Shown here: piece after piece, positions 23,803-35,772 of the stretch
Layout: each line of letters starts with the position of its first letter
Numbering within the stretch: the first letter of the stretch is position 1
Assembly: GCA_011316305.1 (NCBI GenBank)
Contig: SAUG01000020.1
Span: 558,001-622,000, forward strand
Source of the DNA: Rusavskia elegans
Lineage: Eukaryota > Ascomycota > Lecanoromycetes > Teloschistales > Teloschistaceae
Direction of reading: 5' to 3'
Length of the DNA: 64,000 nt
Notes under the pieces: model-generated
The model's database searches: none
Told to the model about the DNA's origin: nothing
Seen by the model: the letters and a program-made list of their open reading frames with translations, nothing else
Translations under genes and position numbers: made by a program

Positions 23803-24358
23803 ATTAAAGTTTTCCTAAAGTCGCCTTGGAGGTCCTATAATTTTAGTAGGGGCTCTACGAGCTCGGACGACATCCGGGAACTCGGGGTATCCGAAAAATT
23901 ATTAAAAACGTTCGGAACGTCCCGGGTTTTCTAGAATTTCGAAACAGCTAATAATATTAGCCGCCGTCGAAAATAAATATTTTTATAGAACTACGCTAGC
24001 GGCATTTACTCGCTAATATTATATAGAACGAAGAATCAACGCTAATTAGATCAAGAAAAAAAATCTATAAATTCCGAATATTGTTATACGTATAAAGTCT
24101 AGCGCCGTTACTAGCGCGTATATTAAACAGTCTATATAGATACTATCTACAATTCGCTTAATATTTAATAGTATAATATATAGATATACTATATATATAG
24201 TCCTAGAGGTTCAGAAAACTATTAGAGGAACCTAGAGCGCTCTAGGCTTCCAAGGCTCTCTACCAGAAGCCCGAGGCTTCCCCGGGCTACGTCAACAGCC
24301 CCGGGCGTCCCGGGCTAGCCCAGGGCCCCCCGGGGCCCAAATTCGAAAACTCTGATAT
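23803..24358 (-). repeat. GC-ended inverted-repeat element, copy M2 (complete)
   Basis: About 556 bp. Its ends are short inverted copies (tattaaagttttcctaa and ttcgaaaactctgatata). One end is strikingly GC-rich (24,230-24,335: cccgggctacg, gggcccccc-type runs) while the middle is AT-rich. Copies L and M1 match parts of it. MITE-like; superfamily and target duplication not resolved. Confidence 0.65.
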
Positions 24359-24700
24359 ATAGCTATAAAAATTAAATTAGAATTTATAGTTAATTTTAGT
24401 ATAGTTAGCTAATAAATCGACTCTAGATCTTCCGCCTTCGGTCGGAACTTTAGAGTTTTGAATACGACTGTATTTTTATTGGCACCCAAGGGTAGAAGAA
24501 GTAACGCCCAGCAACGGATCGTCGAAAGGACCAAAGTAATGCAGGAAGCTTTATCTGAAACAGTATCGATTGATTAGACTGTATCAAAGCTACTATCAAG
24601 CTGTTATAAGCACGCGCGGCGTAACTTCGGGAACGTAGTAATACTCAGTATAGTACCGGAACTCCTTATTACGTCTAGATAGGTAGGAAGGACTTGGTAT
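24359..24700. other. Moderately AT-rich, non-RIP unique DNA, no gene seen
   Basis: From about 24,480 CpA and TpG are frequent again. No ORF over 60 codons and no recognisable motif. Confidence 0.5.
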
Positions 24701-24709
24701 TATTATTTT

Positions 24710-24832
24710 AATTATTTTAGTAAGTAAAATACCTAAGGAAGGATATCTTAGTTATCTTAGTAAGTAAAATACCTAAAGAAGGATATCTTAGTTATCTTAG
24801 CGGGTAAGGTACCTAAAGAAAGGAAGATCTTA
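24710..24832. repeat. 40-bp tandem repeat, three copies
   Basis: Units start ttagtaagtaaaatacctaa and end ggatatcttagttatc. The first two differ by one base, and the third (from about 24,798) is diverged (ttagcgggtaaggtacc). Confidence 0.85.
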
Positions 24833-26080
24833 TTATCTATATAGATCCCGAACTCGACGCCTTTATAGCTCGTATTTAATTTATTAGTTATCGCTATATA
24901 CTGCTCTAGTAATCAGACTAACTTATTTTTATATTAATTTAAAGTAATTACCCGTTGTATCTTCGTTTATAGATATACTAATAAGTCCAACCAACCCTTG
25001 GAGATACCAGGACCCCTAGGTAGCCCTATAATACAAGCCGAAAATCAACACCGACTATTCCAGACGCCCTACGGTTAACCAAATCGATAATGTCGATATT
25101 TTTTTATAAATCAAATACGAGACATCGCTTGGAAGAGGTAGGTATATCGATGACAAAATCGAAACTGTAGATAATAAAAAGTCTTTAGCCAATATCTAAT
25201 CCGAAAGTTTCCAGATCTATAGAATTTTTCAAGCTACTAGTAGATATCGAAAAGTATATAGTATCGAACAAAGTGTATATAGGAAAAAGAAAATTGAAAG
25301 AAAAGAAAAGAATTTCGTATATTCTTTCGGGGAAAATTGTTCTATTGATTTTATTATCTATCCCGCTGGATCACGATAGTAGCGGGCAGGATATACGAGA
25401 ATCAAATTATACTAGTTTACAGGCTATTTATTTCATATTTAGATCGACCCCATGAGTTGAGCAGTCTAGAAAGCGTAGAAAGATATCCTTTCAGTCATTG
25501 AAATATCAAAAGATATAATGGGTTTTCTAAATTCTATAAGCTATATATCTCGTCCCTTGTCATCACTTATCCAATTCAGTAAAAGATAGTACAAGTAATC
25601 GTTTTCTAGATGGTCAGTTGTTTGTCGCGGATATAAATCCAGAAGTATCTGCTTTGGTAATATCTACTAGAAAAAGGTATTCCTTTTTCTTTCGATATTC
25701 CACCAGATTGTTTCTTTTATAAAGTCAGGGTATATAAATTAATACTGGATTGAAGCTTTTCTTTAGAGTTACAAGTTCTTGTTCCTTCTTTTTCTTTATC
25801 TTTTCTACGTTTTCCTCCACTCTGTACAATTATCATCTAACGATATCATCTATATATATTTTGCTCGTTGTATGAATCTTTGATCCGCGTGGTATTGTTA
25901 TAATTTATTACGGTCGTACTGCTATATTCTCGATGCTGCTGTTGTATATTATATACCGTCGTCTATACCATAGTCTATTCCTATTCCCTTTTTTTTATTT
26001 TGGAATTTTGATCGGTGGGCATTATATTATTAGTAAAGAGTACTATGGAAATTACTAAAAAGCAATATAGAAATTACTAA
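24833..26080. other. Non-RIP AT-rich unique DNA, no convincing gene
   Basis: CpA and TpG are present, so this stretch has escaped RIP and is probably single copy. A 60-codon frame at 25,273-25,455 (start MYIGKRKLKEKKR, then a hydrophobic stretch IVLLILLSIPL) has no recognisable product. A run of pyrimidines lies at 25,790-25,830. I do not call a gene. Confidence 0.5.
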
Positions 26081-27121
26081 AAAGCTCTAACGTCTAAAGT
26101 TATTATATAAAATATAGCGTATCCAAATCGATTAATTAAATATTTAGAATTTAAAGATAATTTCATCGAAACTTTTTTTAATTATCTATTATAACTGTAT
26201 ACTTTATACTAAAACTATAAAATCTAATATAAAAAATTTTAAAATTTTTAATTATATATCTATATTATTAAATAAACAAAATCTGGTATACGCGTATAGA
26301 ATTAGATAAAAAATATTTTTTTAATATCGTTTACTTCGATTATAGAAAATATTATATCTTTGAAAACTATTTAAAATATTTTAAATAAAAACTAATTCTA
26401 TATTCTTTATTTTTCTATAATATTTTCTATCGATATAAAATCGGTTACAAAGAATTCAATGATTTTGATATAATTTAATATAGTTAGTTTTTCTAATATA
26501 TTTAATAATGAATTTTATATATTTACGAATTAGATTTAGACGTTGATAATCTAATATTTCTACTAGAAATAAATCAATTCTTTTATTATTAAATTTCTTT
26601 ATTTTTACTATTTACTATCGTTTTAATAACGTTTAAAATATAGTTTTTACTTTCTTTTACTGATTAAATATACAAGTTATTTACTAAACTCGTCGCTAAT
26701 ATTAATATCTAGTTGAAAAAATAAAAATACGTCGTTAGAAAAATATAATCGAAAAAAGATTCTATAAATAAACGTAATAATATTTAAATTTTCTATATTT
26801 ATATATTGCTTTCGATTTAGTAAAACGTTATAGTGAAAATCGTAATTTATTTAAATATCGATATAGCTATTAATTGAAAACGTACGTATATTATAAAAAA
26901 ATATTAATAGATAGATTATAGAAATTATATATTATCGAAAACATTTATTTCCGTAAAAAACCGTTAGATTTTAATAATTTTACTATTTATATTTATTTGA
27001 AAATAACGCCGGTAATTTTAAATACTATCGACTATTAATTAAAAAATGATAAAAAATCTAAATAATTTATTAATAACTTCCGCGAATGAATAAAATTAAA
27101 ATTAAAATTCTTTTATTAAAA
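26081..27121. other. AT-rich RIP-mutated DNA, no gene seen
   Basis: Stops in all frames, TpA excess; not assigned to a family. Confidence 0.6.
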
Positions 27122-27129
27122 CCCGTATT

Positions 27130-28634
27130 TAGACTGGCCGGTTCGGGTCGGATTCCCGTCGGACTATCGGATATCCGATTCGAATTTAGTAATCTAATCC
27201 GGATTCGATTTACTAAACGATTAAATCGAATTATATATTTTAATCCGACTTTTAAATTAGATTATAGACTTTAACCCGAGAATCTAATTTAAAAATCTAA
27301 TCCGACCTGACTCGTAATCGTATTTAATAGTTAAATACGAAAGTAATTATAGATATAATAAAATAGTAATTTATTCTATTTAATACTAATTTATATAAAA
27401 ATTATCTATATATATTAGTTTATATACCGATATTATATAAATAGTATTATCTTTTACTAAATACTTTTATAGACGTATATCTTTTTTCTAGAACTTTTAA
27501 TTTTTTAGAATTTATTATTAATAAGCTATCGTTATATTTCCGGCTATATCTCTAGATTTTATATTAACTTTTTAATAAACTAGACGTCTTTCTATTAAAT
27601 AGTTATATATTGAATAAAGATTATAGCTAGTTAATAATCTATAAAAAAATAAATATAGTCGGATATATATAATAATATAGTAAAGTAATATATTTATTTA
27701 TTAGAAAAATAATTATATATTTTTCTATTATATTCTATTAAATTACTTATACTATATTTTATATTCTATCGATATTTCTATTTATATTTACAGTAGTAAT
27801 ATTAGTAAAAACCACGCGATATAATCTAGCGAAAGGTATTTTAAAAATAAAAGGTTCGAAGTCTTTCTAGTATCTATAGATTTTTTAAAAAACGATAGTT
27901 TCAGATTTTTATTTATATTTCTTTCGATAGATTATTAGATAGACTATTTATAATATACTATTCTAAAATATTGCCGGTATTATAATATTATAAAATTTTC
28001 TTTTATCTTTTTCGATTCTATTTTCTCGAATCTTCGCTATATTTTTATAGAACGGAATTAATTTTTTATCTAAAATAATTTTCGCGTTATTATACGATTA
28101 TTTATATTCTTTTAATATATTATTTCTATTTAGATTCGTACGTACTATATATTATACTATAACGAATAAAAAGAATAAAAAATTGATAATAGTATAAAAT
28201 ATAATATATTATAGTATATAGTATATTAATATTTTATTATAGTAGTTAATTATTAGAAAATAAAAAATTAAAGGTAAAATATATCGATATTATATATTAC
28301 GTTTCTATAATAGTAATATAGAAAAATATATATAGTATTGATTATATAATAGATTATAATAAATAATATTAACTATTTAATAGATAATAATAAATAGTAT
28401 ACGTTAATACTAGGATACGTTAATATTAGAAATATCTAAAATCTTTAATATATCGGTAGAAAAATATAGAGATTTATAGATAGTATAATATATAAAAAGA
28501 AATATATTTTAATATTAGAATTATATTTTTAAATATAATTTTAGCGTTTTAACGAATTAAATCCGGATATTCGACTCCGATCCAGGTTCGAATCGGATCG
28601 AACTATAGAAAAATCCGATCCGACGGCCAGTCTA
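27130..28634 (-). mobile_element. Internally deleted hAT element, 1,505 bp
   Basis: TAGACTGGCC and GGCCAGTCTA ends. The flanks CCCGTATT (27,122-27,129) and CCCGTACT (28,635-28,642) are an 8-bp duplication with one C/T change. The interior (27,320-28,260) is collinear with 10,990-11,940 of the 5.85-kb element, e.g. the shared ttatatttccggctatat and ggttcgaag blocks, so it is a deletion derivative lacking the transposase. Confidence 0.9.
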
Positions 28635-28642
28635 CCCGTACT

Positions 28643-30245
28643 ATCTATAACGTAAAACGGACTATTAATCGAAAAATTTCGGCGGTCTAATTTTTACGTA
28701 GATATTGCCAAAAATACTAAAGTATTCGGTAGCAAGATAAAAAATATAAAGAAATAGATATTCGAAGCTCGTAAAAATATATAAGGCTAATTAACGTATC
28801 TACCTTATTCTTCGCTAACCGGAGGGTATTCAGATTACTAAGGAAGAATTATAAGGTGCTACTTGTCGACTTCACATACAAGACCAACAAATTCAAACTC
28901 CCACTCTGTACGATCCAGGGAACTACAGCAATGAAGACGACATTCATCGCCATCTTGTCTCATCTCGTTCGTCGATTGCACCCTCTCACTTCATCAACAG
29001 GAACGACTCACAGCTACAAACATTGACTACAATCTATTGCAGTCATACTGGCCTTCCCATCTCGTGAGTCTTGATCTCCTGCAATAAGATCGAGGTCACT
29101 AATGGTGACCACGGTTTCGACGACGACGGCCATCATGCAGCTCTCTATTCCAACTTTCCTACAATCTCGCCATTGGCACAACAGACAAGACACGTGTGTA
29201 TGAGTTGTCGATGTAACAGCTCCAATAGCCGGTCAGCGATGTGGGAGCTCCTCCTCGGTCATCTTTCAAACACAAAGCACGATGATGCTTACAGGCATAC
29301 AGTATTTGGCCGTTCTGCCAGCTCCAAGTCCTTTGGTACAAGAGTGGCCAAAGAATGACAAGCAAATGCCTGTCCCGGCCTCGGGTTGTCGGGACCTCTT
29401 CCTGGTTAGCTTTCCATGTCTTGGACACGAATGTAACCGATGCTGACAACAAAAGCTACAGCTCACCTCTTGCAACACCCTATGGAAAGACATTTGGAGT
29501 ACATTGGAGACCAAGGTAGGGTGGCCAGTGTTTCGCTTGACCGCGGAGAATGATTTCCCATGTGGTTGCTCGCGGAAGGACGATGGTGCGATTCCTGAAC
29601 AAGGCAGGAGGGCAGGCATTGGAATGGTCTATGTGCGCTACGCGCATATGTGTTCCCGGTTACGGGGTAATCCTTACTACACAGTGATTGCAAGCTGACT
29701 TCCCTCTCGTGCGGACTCCGCCTGGGTACTTCCGCCAACTCACACAGTGTTGCAGCATGGTTCTGTTGTGGGTTCATAAGGTAAAGTAGCTCCTGTTCCG
29801 TCTGCCTCTGGCGTTTTGTCTGAGTCCTGTCACACTTCCTCGTATGTAAACTGCTGCGTTCACTTCCCCACAGGGCAGTAGGAAGTTACATCAGTCCCAT
29901 GTGATTCCAAAACTTGCGGTTGGATCTCACATTATTCAAAATCTGCAAGCTGACGTGATTCCTGGCAGAAAATCTGCCACCGGCTGACAGCATTATGTCT
30001 TACTGGAAGCTTCACTCATGATCTCGGATGGTTGTTACAGTTCCTTGGACTAGCCCCGGACACGTCCATTGGCCCTAAGGTAGAACTTCGAGCATGCAAT
30101 TCATTGATAGGATCCCTGACATCATCCAGTGGAAGTCCACCTGTGCGGAGCCCGTGCAAATTAAGGTTGTCGATCTGGAACAGCTCATGCGCCTTTCAGT
30201 AGACTCGAATGATGATGGGTAGTTTTCCGGGCATCGTCATTGGGG
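28643..30245. other. Transition to normal composition; no gene recognised
   Basis: RIP-type sequence stops near 28,800. From there CpA and TpG are normal. Overlapping short frames of up to 117 codons exist on both strands (29,071-29,777), but none has a recognisable domain or clear splice partners. Confidence 0.5.
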
Positions 30246-30857
30246 TTATCTTGACATGCACTGAGGGTGGAACGTTGCTTCCTTGGCTAGGCGGTCTGCG
30301 AGTTCATGGCCGGGTACCTTGCTGTGCCCTGGGCACCAATGCAATTCCACGTTTACCCCAAGCTCTTGGAGTTCTTTAGCTTGGTTCATGATGATTTGTG
30401 CGATTATTGCCTCGCCTGAGATGCTATTTCCAATCCGCCGTAGTACGTTTTGGCAATCGGAATAGATTACTACAACAGCACAAGGATCTGGCGGCTTTTC
30501 ATATCCACTATCATAATATATCTTCTCTAATGGTAGTTCCATTGCCTTAGAGGTAGCTCACATCCCAACATCGTCGTGTGCTAGCTTCTCCTGGATCTGG
30601 TAAACTTTGGCGGTCCAAGACGAAGCCCAGTCCTGCCGGTGCGTCTTGAACACGACTCCGATCCCACTCAGACCATGCTTGCGCGATACAGCTGCGTCAA
30701 CGTGGTACGAATGGCGGCCTGGCTCTTTGTGGCGTGGTCCGTTCCTGCAACGCTCGGAAAGAACCTGTCTTATAGCCCCTAGGTGGTCTTGAATTATGAT
30801 CTGACCGGCAAAACAATCGAAGTCGACGGCTTTCTCCACTCCTGGTGTACCGATCAA
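30246..30857 (-). pseudogene. LINE-type RNase H fragment, broken
   Basis: One minus-strand frame with a single in-frame TGA at about 30,560. The first part contains YHVDAAV..GLSGIGVVF, the usual first RNase H strand with its Asp. After the stop come ATSKAMELPLEKIYYD (helix), VIYSDCQNVLRRI (the IxSDxxxxL strand with its Asp) and ELHWCPGHSKVPGHELADRL with AKEAT, the classical H.PGH....N/HE.AD.LAKEA motif. This arrangement is typical of RNase H domains at the end of fungal non-LTR retrotransposon polyproteins and of stray host copies. No reverse transcriptase lies next to it. The TGA fits a CGA-to-TGA change. A free-standing RNase H-like gene is the alternative. Confidence 0.8.
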
Positions 30858-31986
30858 CAGGGCACGTTCGCTGTCTTCTCTACTACCAGTGTCTGCATCC
30901 TTATTTGTGTCGATAGTTTGGAATGATTGTGGGGTTATCTTAGTTTCATGGCTCTTTTCAATTCACGCTTCATACAAGAGTCTTTGAGGACACTGTCCAT
31001 TGAAAATCTTAGTTCTCTCCTCGGTGTCTTTCTCTGATCGCGGATAGCCAATGCAGCAGATCCCAGTCGCTGTTCGAGGCGAAGACGCCGCTCTGCATAT
31101 CGACGGGCTGCTCTTCTTGTCTGCTGTGACACAAGTACATGCCGCTCGATACTTGGATTTGCACGTAAAAGGGCCGGGAACGGCCTAATTAACGTGGATT
31201 GTGAGCATGGACTTTTGGGGGATATGAGTGGTGTGGACTGAGACTAATCTCGACCGAAGATTCTGAAGACTCCGAAAAATCCAAAGTTGTGGGAGACGGT
31301 GAACGCAGTATATGGTCCATAATGTCAAATACTTAGGTGAGGAAAACTCGATATGGAGGGGGAAGTAAGAATTATAACGAGATTGGTAGTTCTGGTGTAT
31401 GTGAGAGAGGGGAGAAATTTTATAGAGAAGTTTATGACTCACATCTTTGCTTCATTAACCGTTTTGCCGAAATTGGAAAAAAGGTCTGGAAACCTGCACG
31501 TTCTTTCGCATGCTTCAGTTGTTCGTAAAATCGGCATTCGCATTTGGCTTGAAGGCACCAGACTGTCTAGTAAGAAAATACAATTCCTGTTATATCAACG
31601 AACGGTCAAACCCCTCCGAGCTCGCGGGCTCTATATCAAATTAGCACCATATATCGCTGTGCGACGATCCTCAACACTGTAACGCTTAGCGAGGACTGCG
31701 AAAGAAAGAAAGAAAGAAGGTGTTCTCACCAGTCCTTACTACTAATCACACTTTTCTGTCCTTCATTTCGATGCGGTTTCTATGTGGCCTTGATCGATCT
31801 CGATTTCTTCTATCTTCTTATGAATGAAGTCGTCTCAACTCACCAATCGCATGCTGTAGTGTCACTAACGCCGTACTGCGTTTTCAAGAGCCGACAGTTG
31901 GCTTGCTGGCGAAAGACCCATCACGGGATCCGATGCTTATTTTATGACCCACAGGTCCCTGGGTCCGAGAATTGCTAGAATCCGCT
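30858..31986. other. Normal-composition DNA, no recognisable gene
   Basis: A 65-codon basic frame on the minus strand (31,132-30,935; starts MSQQTRRAARRYAERRLRLE) has Arg-rich, possibly coiled-coil character, and could be the start of the protein whose remnant is the RNase H downstream, or chance. A (gaaa)n run lies at about 31,700-31,720. The 3' flank of the DUF6604-like gene is here. Confidence 0.4.
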
Positions 31987-34509
31987 CTAGTAGTATTGGC
32001 TCATTTCTCTACCGCCGAGTTCTTCTGTGAGCGCTTGGGCGCAAATCCCAACCAACCCTCTAATCTCCTTTCTGACTCTCCACCCCTTCCCTTCTCTGCA
32101 TCCATCAGCAGCCGCTACCAGGATCTCGGCGTAGCAAAGACAAAACTGTCTCTGCTTCGAGTCGGCACCGTGGTATGCATTGCTGATTCTACCGATGATT
32201 CGTACACAGTCAAGGTACAGAGGGAGGAAGTTCAGGCTGGCGATAGGGAAAGCAGACGCAAGCTCAGCATCGAGCGTTTGTTGCAGAGCTTGAGAGATTC
32301 CAAAGACACCTGTAGCGGAGACATTACTGGGACGATCGAGAACGGGACCCTTGTCGCCGGAGTCGGGGACCAGAACGTGTCCGCTAGTTCCACTCCCCCT
32401 CCGAGGTGAGTCCCTGCTGCTGTTCGGTGTGACGAAGGCCCCGACATCACCATGACAAACATCGTTGCATTGGGCTTGACAGTTGATAGCGTCCAATGTA
32501 GCGGCATCGAGTCGATATTTCCGTTCTTTGATCCGGTACATTAAGGAGAGTCGTCCACAGTCAAACCTTGGGTCGCGCGGGGCCACACATCCTGAGATGA
32601 ATCCTGCGGTGGCTTTGGCGGTGTGTGCAGGGATAGCCAATTCGTGACACCCAGTCTGGTGCCTCGCCTGGCTATGGAAACGCAGTCTGCCGCCCAAGTA
32701 CCTGACGTAGCAGGTTTTGAAAGTCCTATTGTCTGGTCGCCCGCCAGGAAAGAAGAGATCGCCGAGATGCTCACAGATCGCTTCTAAAACAGGGATGGGA
32801 GGAAAGTCGTGGATCTTACGGAGAACGTTGTACATGTGCATGACGCTGCCCATGTAGCTCTTGTATGCCGCCAAGCGTAAACCATAGTAACGTAGCGCGT
32901 GCATCATTTCCAGGATCTGTCCGCCGCAGACCCAGGGTGATTGGAAGAAAAGATCAAACATCTTTGTCCGTAAGTATTCTTCGAGATCACGCTTGAGCTT
33001 CTCGAGATGGAAGGCCAGTGTGCCATGGCAGCGACACGGCATTGTTGCATCTTCGAGTACGGCGCTAATCTGTGCTATAGCGCCTTGCGCGTATCGCAGA
33101 GCATGTATGCGGCAATTGGACGTACATTGACCTGCTGGTAGGGCGAAAGCATAGGCTTTAAAAGAGGACATTAAGAGAGACAGGCCAGAGGCACAGTGTA
33201 GGCAATTCGTCGGTGTCTGCTCGCGGGACATGAAGATGTCAACCTCAGCGACGACTGGGCTACCGAGGCGGATAAAGCTATTCTGCAGGCAAGAGCCCTG
33301 GATGCATTGCGCGACGTTGTAAAGTAGGACCGCCCGACATTGAGCGTCCGAGGCAGATGTGTCTGGACCCTGTTGTAAGCTGACCTTGGGGGGCAATTGC
33401 GGTTTGAGAGCCTGCTCAGCGAAGCCATCCATCGCGGCTTTGGAACGCAAGTTTGTCATCGCATGCCAGCAGTCATTCAGATCGCTAATTGTGTCCACTG
33501 CCGAACAATTGGATGTGGTGTCTGCAGAAATAACCAATTCGAAGCTATTGCGCAGTTTTATGTATGACTCGAGGAGATCCGCAGAACTAGCGATGCTGCA
33601 CGAAGTTGACAGGCGGTGTTCTACGTCTTCGAGTTGCGCGTAGGCTGCGTTGGTAGCGACGGTCGCGGTCACGAGTTGACTGCTGCCTTGTGCTGCTTTT
33701 CTCCAAGCAGCCTTCACCTCGCTAAGGATTCGGTGGACTTCCTATGAGATACCGTCGGAATAAGTGCCTATTGTATTCATGGAAGGGGGTCATGCATACG
33801 TGTACTTGCTGATACATCTCAAAAGCGTTGCTCAATCCATCGTCATGAATGGTGGATGGCGCTTCTTCCGGAGCTGAGTCGCTGAATCTGCCCTCGTCTA
33901 CAGTACACTCCTTGCGGTTAGATGGCATATCTGAGTGATTAGAGGGTTCGATCTCGTTCCAGTCAGTACAAAGAGAATCGAAACGGTTTAAGCAAGTCCC
34001 GCCCTGGCTGGTATGGTCTTCCTGCCAACAGGTATGCTTGCGAGTCTCCTTTGGTTTGGAACAGTGCTTGCCAAGGTCTCTATATATCTTGGTCAGGCTA
34101 CAATAATCGTTAGCAGACACGGTAGGGGTGGAAGGATACAGGGTAGACAGGCGATGGACCTGGATGTGAAGAATTCATGATTCTCCGTACTGGCAGAGTC
34201 CCCACTCCCTCTGCTGACTTTTCGGAAGACCCTGCTGAGATGAGTGCGGGCAGTGATTGCTTGCCGGAATTGGAATGCAATCGCCTCCGGCATGACAACC
34301 GCAGTGCCGCAGATTTGGTCGGCAATGGCAATCAGATCCCTGACCGAAAGTCTTCCCGGCGAGGTAGCTGGTCCCTCGGCTCGATGATGGCTTAGTAGCC
34401 ACGAGACTATAGCTCTCGTGTCTTTCTTGTATTGCACATATATCTTGAATAGCTCGCTCGTTGGAGACGCATCACCTCTTTCACTTTGAGCAGCGAAGAA
34501 AGCCCCCAT
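31987..34509 (-). CDS. DUF6604-like fungal protein, three exons, 800 residues
   Basis: Exons on the minus strand: 34,509-34,160, 34,097-33,800 and 33,741-31,987 (stop included); 2,403 nt in all. Intron 1 (62 nt) has gctaac and ttgtag at its 3' side; its gtccat donor is weak. Intron 2 (58 nt) runs from gtatgc to catag in phase 0. The N-terminal part reads LFKIYVQYKKDTRAIVSWLL (residues 20-39), LSVRDLIAIADQI (54-66) and, across intron 1, HEFFTSSLTKIYRDL, the pattern I associate with the fungal DUF6604 domain (YK.DT..i..WL, then a serviceable helix pair). Exon 3 opens EVHRILSEVKAAWRKAAQGS. The C-terminal 500 residues are Cys-rich in places, with no motif I can name. Start chosen at MGAFFAAQSERG; in-frame ATGs upstream (to 34,656) add no conserved-looking sequence. 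Function unknown. Confidence 0.85.
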
Positions 34510-34970
34510 TTTGGTTCGGATACAACAAGAGCAATCTCCATACACTGTTTGAGGAGCCACTGACATATATATCGCACATGGTACAAAACATGACGTAGTC
34601 CGCCCTGACGGTGCGCATTCGTTACCATGTGGTGCTGACCACGTCCCAAGGACCAATCACAGAAAGGCAGGAAAGGTGTAGAAACGAGGACTGAGTGAAG
34701 ACACGGAAGCCATGTGCTCGAATTCATCGGTCGCAAACTCACACGGCAAGACATTCAAATTTCTCGTGAGAGCTAAAGTTCTGGTCAAGTGCCCAATGGG
34801 ATGTCAACTGGCGCGATGCAATTTCAAGACCCAGTCCCTGATGGCCGAGCAGACCTCGTATGAAACATTGTTGGTATGAGGCGTCCGAGTTATTCATACT
34901 GAAAGAGTAGCCGACGGTCAACATAGCTGAATCGCAGGGGTTCCACTTTCGCGTGTATATACCGTGACAG
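34510..34970 (-). promoter_or_regulatory. Upstream region of the DUF6604-like gene
   Basis: Normal composition up to about 34,970, where RIP-type DNA starts abruptly. Short frames on the minus strand (34,924-34,739 and 34,754-34,407) could be unrecognised upstream exons but show no supporting similarity to one another or to a known domain. Confidence 0.4.
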
Positions 34971-35271
34971 ATTGCGTAATAGTATTCAAACAGGAATAAA
35001 AGTAATAAACGCTAGATTCGATAAAAGACTAATTACGTAATAAAGAAATAATAATAATAGATTAGCTATAGTAACGATATTATATATAATAGTAGAACTA
35101 AATATTTTTTATAATAAAATTCTTTTTGTTTTTAAATTTATTAATTGGTTGAAACGAAAATAGTCCGTTAATAGAATTGATTATCAAAATCGCTACGTTG
35201 TTACTAATAATCTTTTAATAAAAATCTATTTTTCATTTTCTATTAATTTAAATTTAAGTATTTTAATATAT
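34971..35271. other. AT-rich RIP-mutated DNA, no gene seen
   Basis: Boundary block; not assigned to a family. Confidence 0.6.
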
Positions 35272-35702
35272 ATATACGATTTAATCATTCGAATTTTGAT
35301 TTTAATCTTTTACGATTTAATACTAGAAGCGGTAAACCGATCAAATTACGTAATCATTTGATATTCAAATATTTTACCGAGAATTTAAATTTTAGAATTT
35401 CCGAAAAAGTTGGATCTAAATTAAAAATCTTTAGAAAACCCGTAATCTATTAAACTTTATTAATTTAATTCTATTTTTATTGAGTAATACGAATACGAAA
35501 CGATTTACTATATTATTTTTCTATAAAAACTTTTTATAAAAATCGATTTAGTCGATAGAAAAAATTTAAATATTAGATTATCTAGCTTTCGAAAGATTCG
35601 AATTTTCGACTCGCCGGATTTAATCCCGCTAATTCCAAAATAGAACGTTGGATTCGTTAGATCTTTAAATCACGCAGTTTTACTATTATACCATTCAAAT
35701 CA
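35272..35702 (-). mobile_element. tRNA-derived SINE, copy S5
   Basis: Inverse orientation: (TA)n tail at 35,268-35,277, then cgatttaatcattcgaattt. The B-box remnant (agattcgaattttcg) is near 35,595 and the head region with gttttactattataccattc near 35,680. About 430 bp, RIP-mutated. Confidence 0.8.
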
Positions 35703-35772
35703 ACAATTTTTATATAGTTCAAAATTTTTATATATATTTTTTGATTCGAATAATTTATAGTTTTTAATATTA

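Noticed and set aside
27086..27274. 62-codon plus-strand frame over the hAT end
   Set aside because: It crosses the flank/TIR junction at 27,130, so it is chance; the residues come from the GC-richer TIR.
29071..29777. Overlapping frames of 95-117 codons on both strands
   Set aside because: No recognisable domain, no consistent splice joins; cannot be told from chance openness in normal-composition DNA.
31972..33643. Plus- and minus-strand frames of 77-145 codons inside the DUF6604-like gene
   Set aside because: They overlap exon 3 in other frames and show no independent motif; exon 3 explains their openness.
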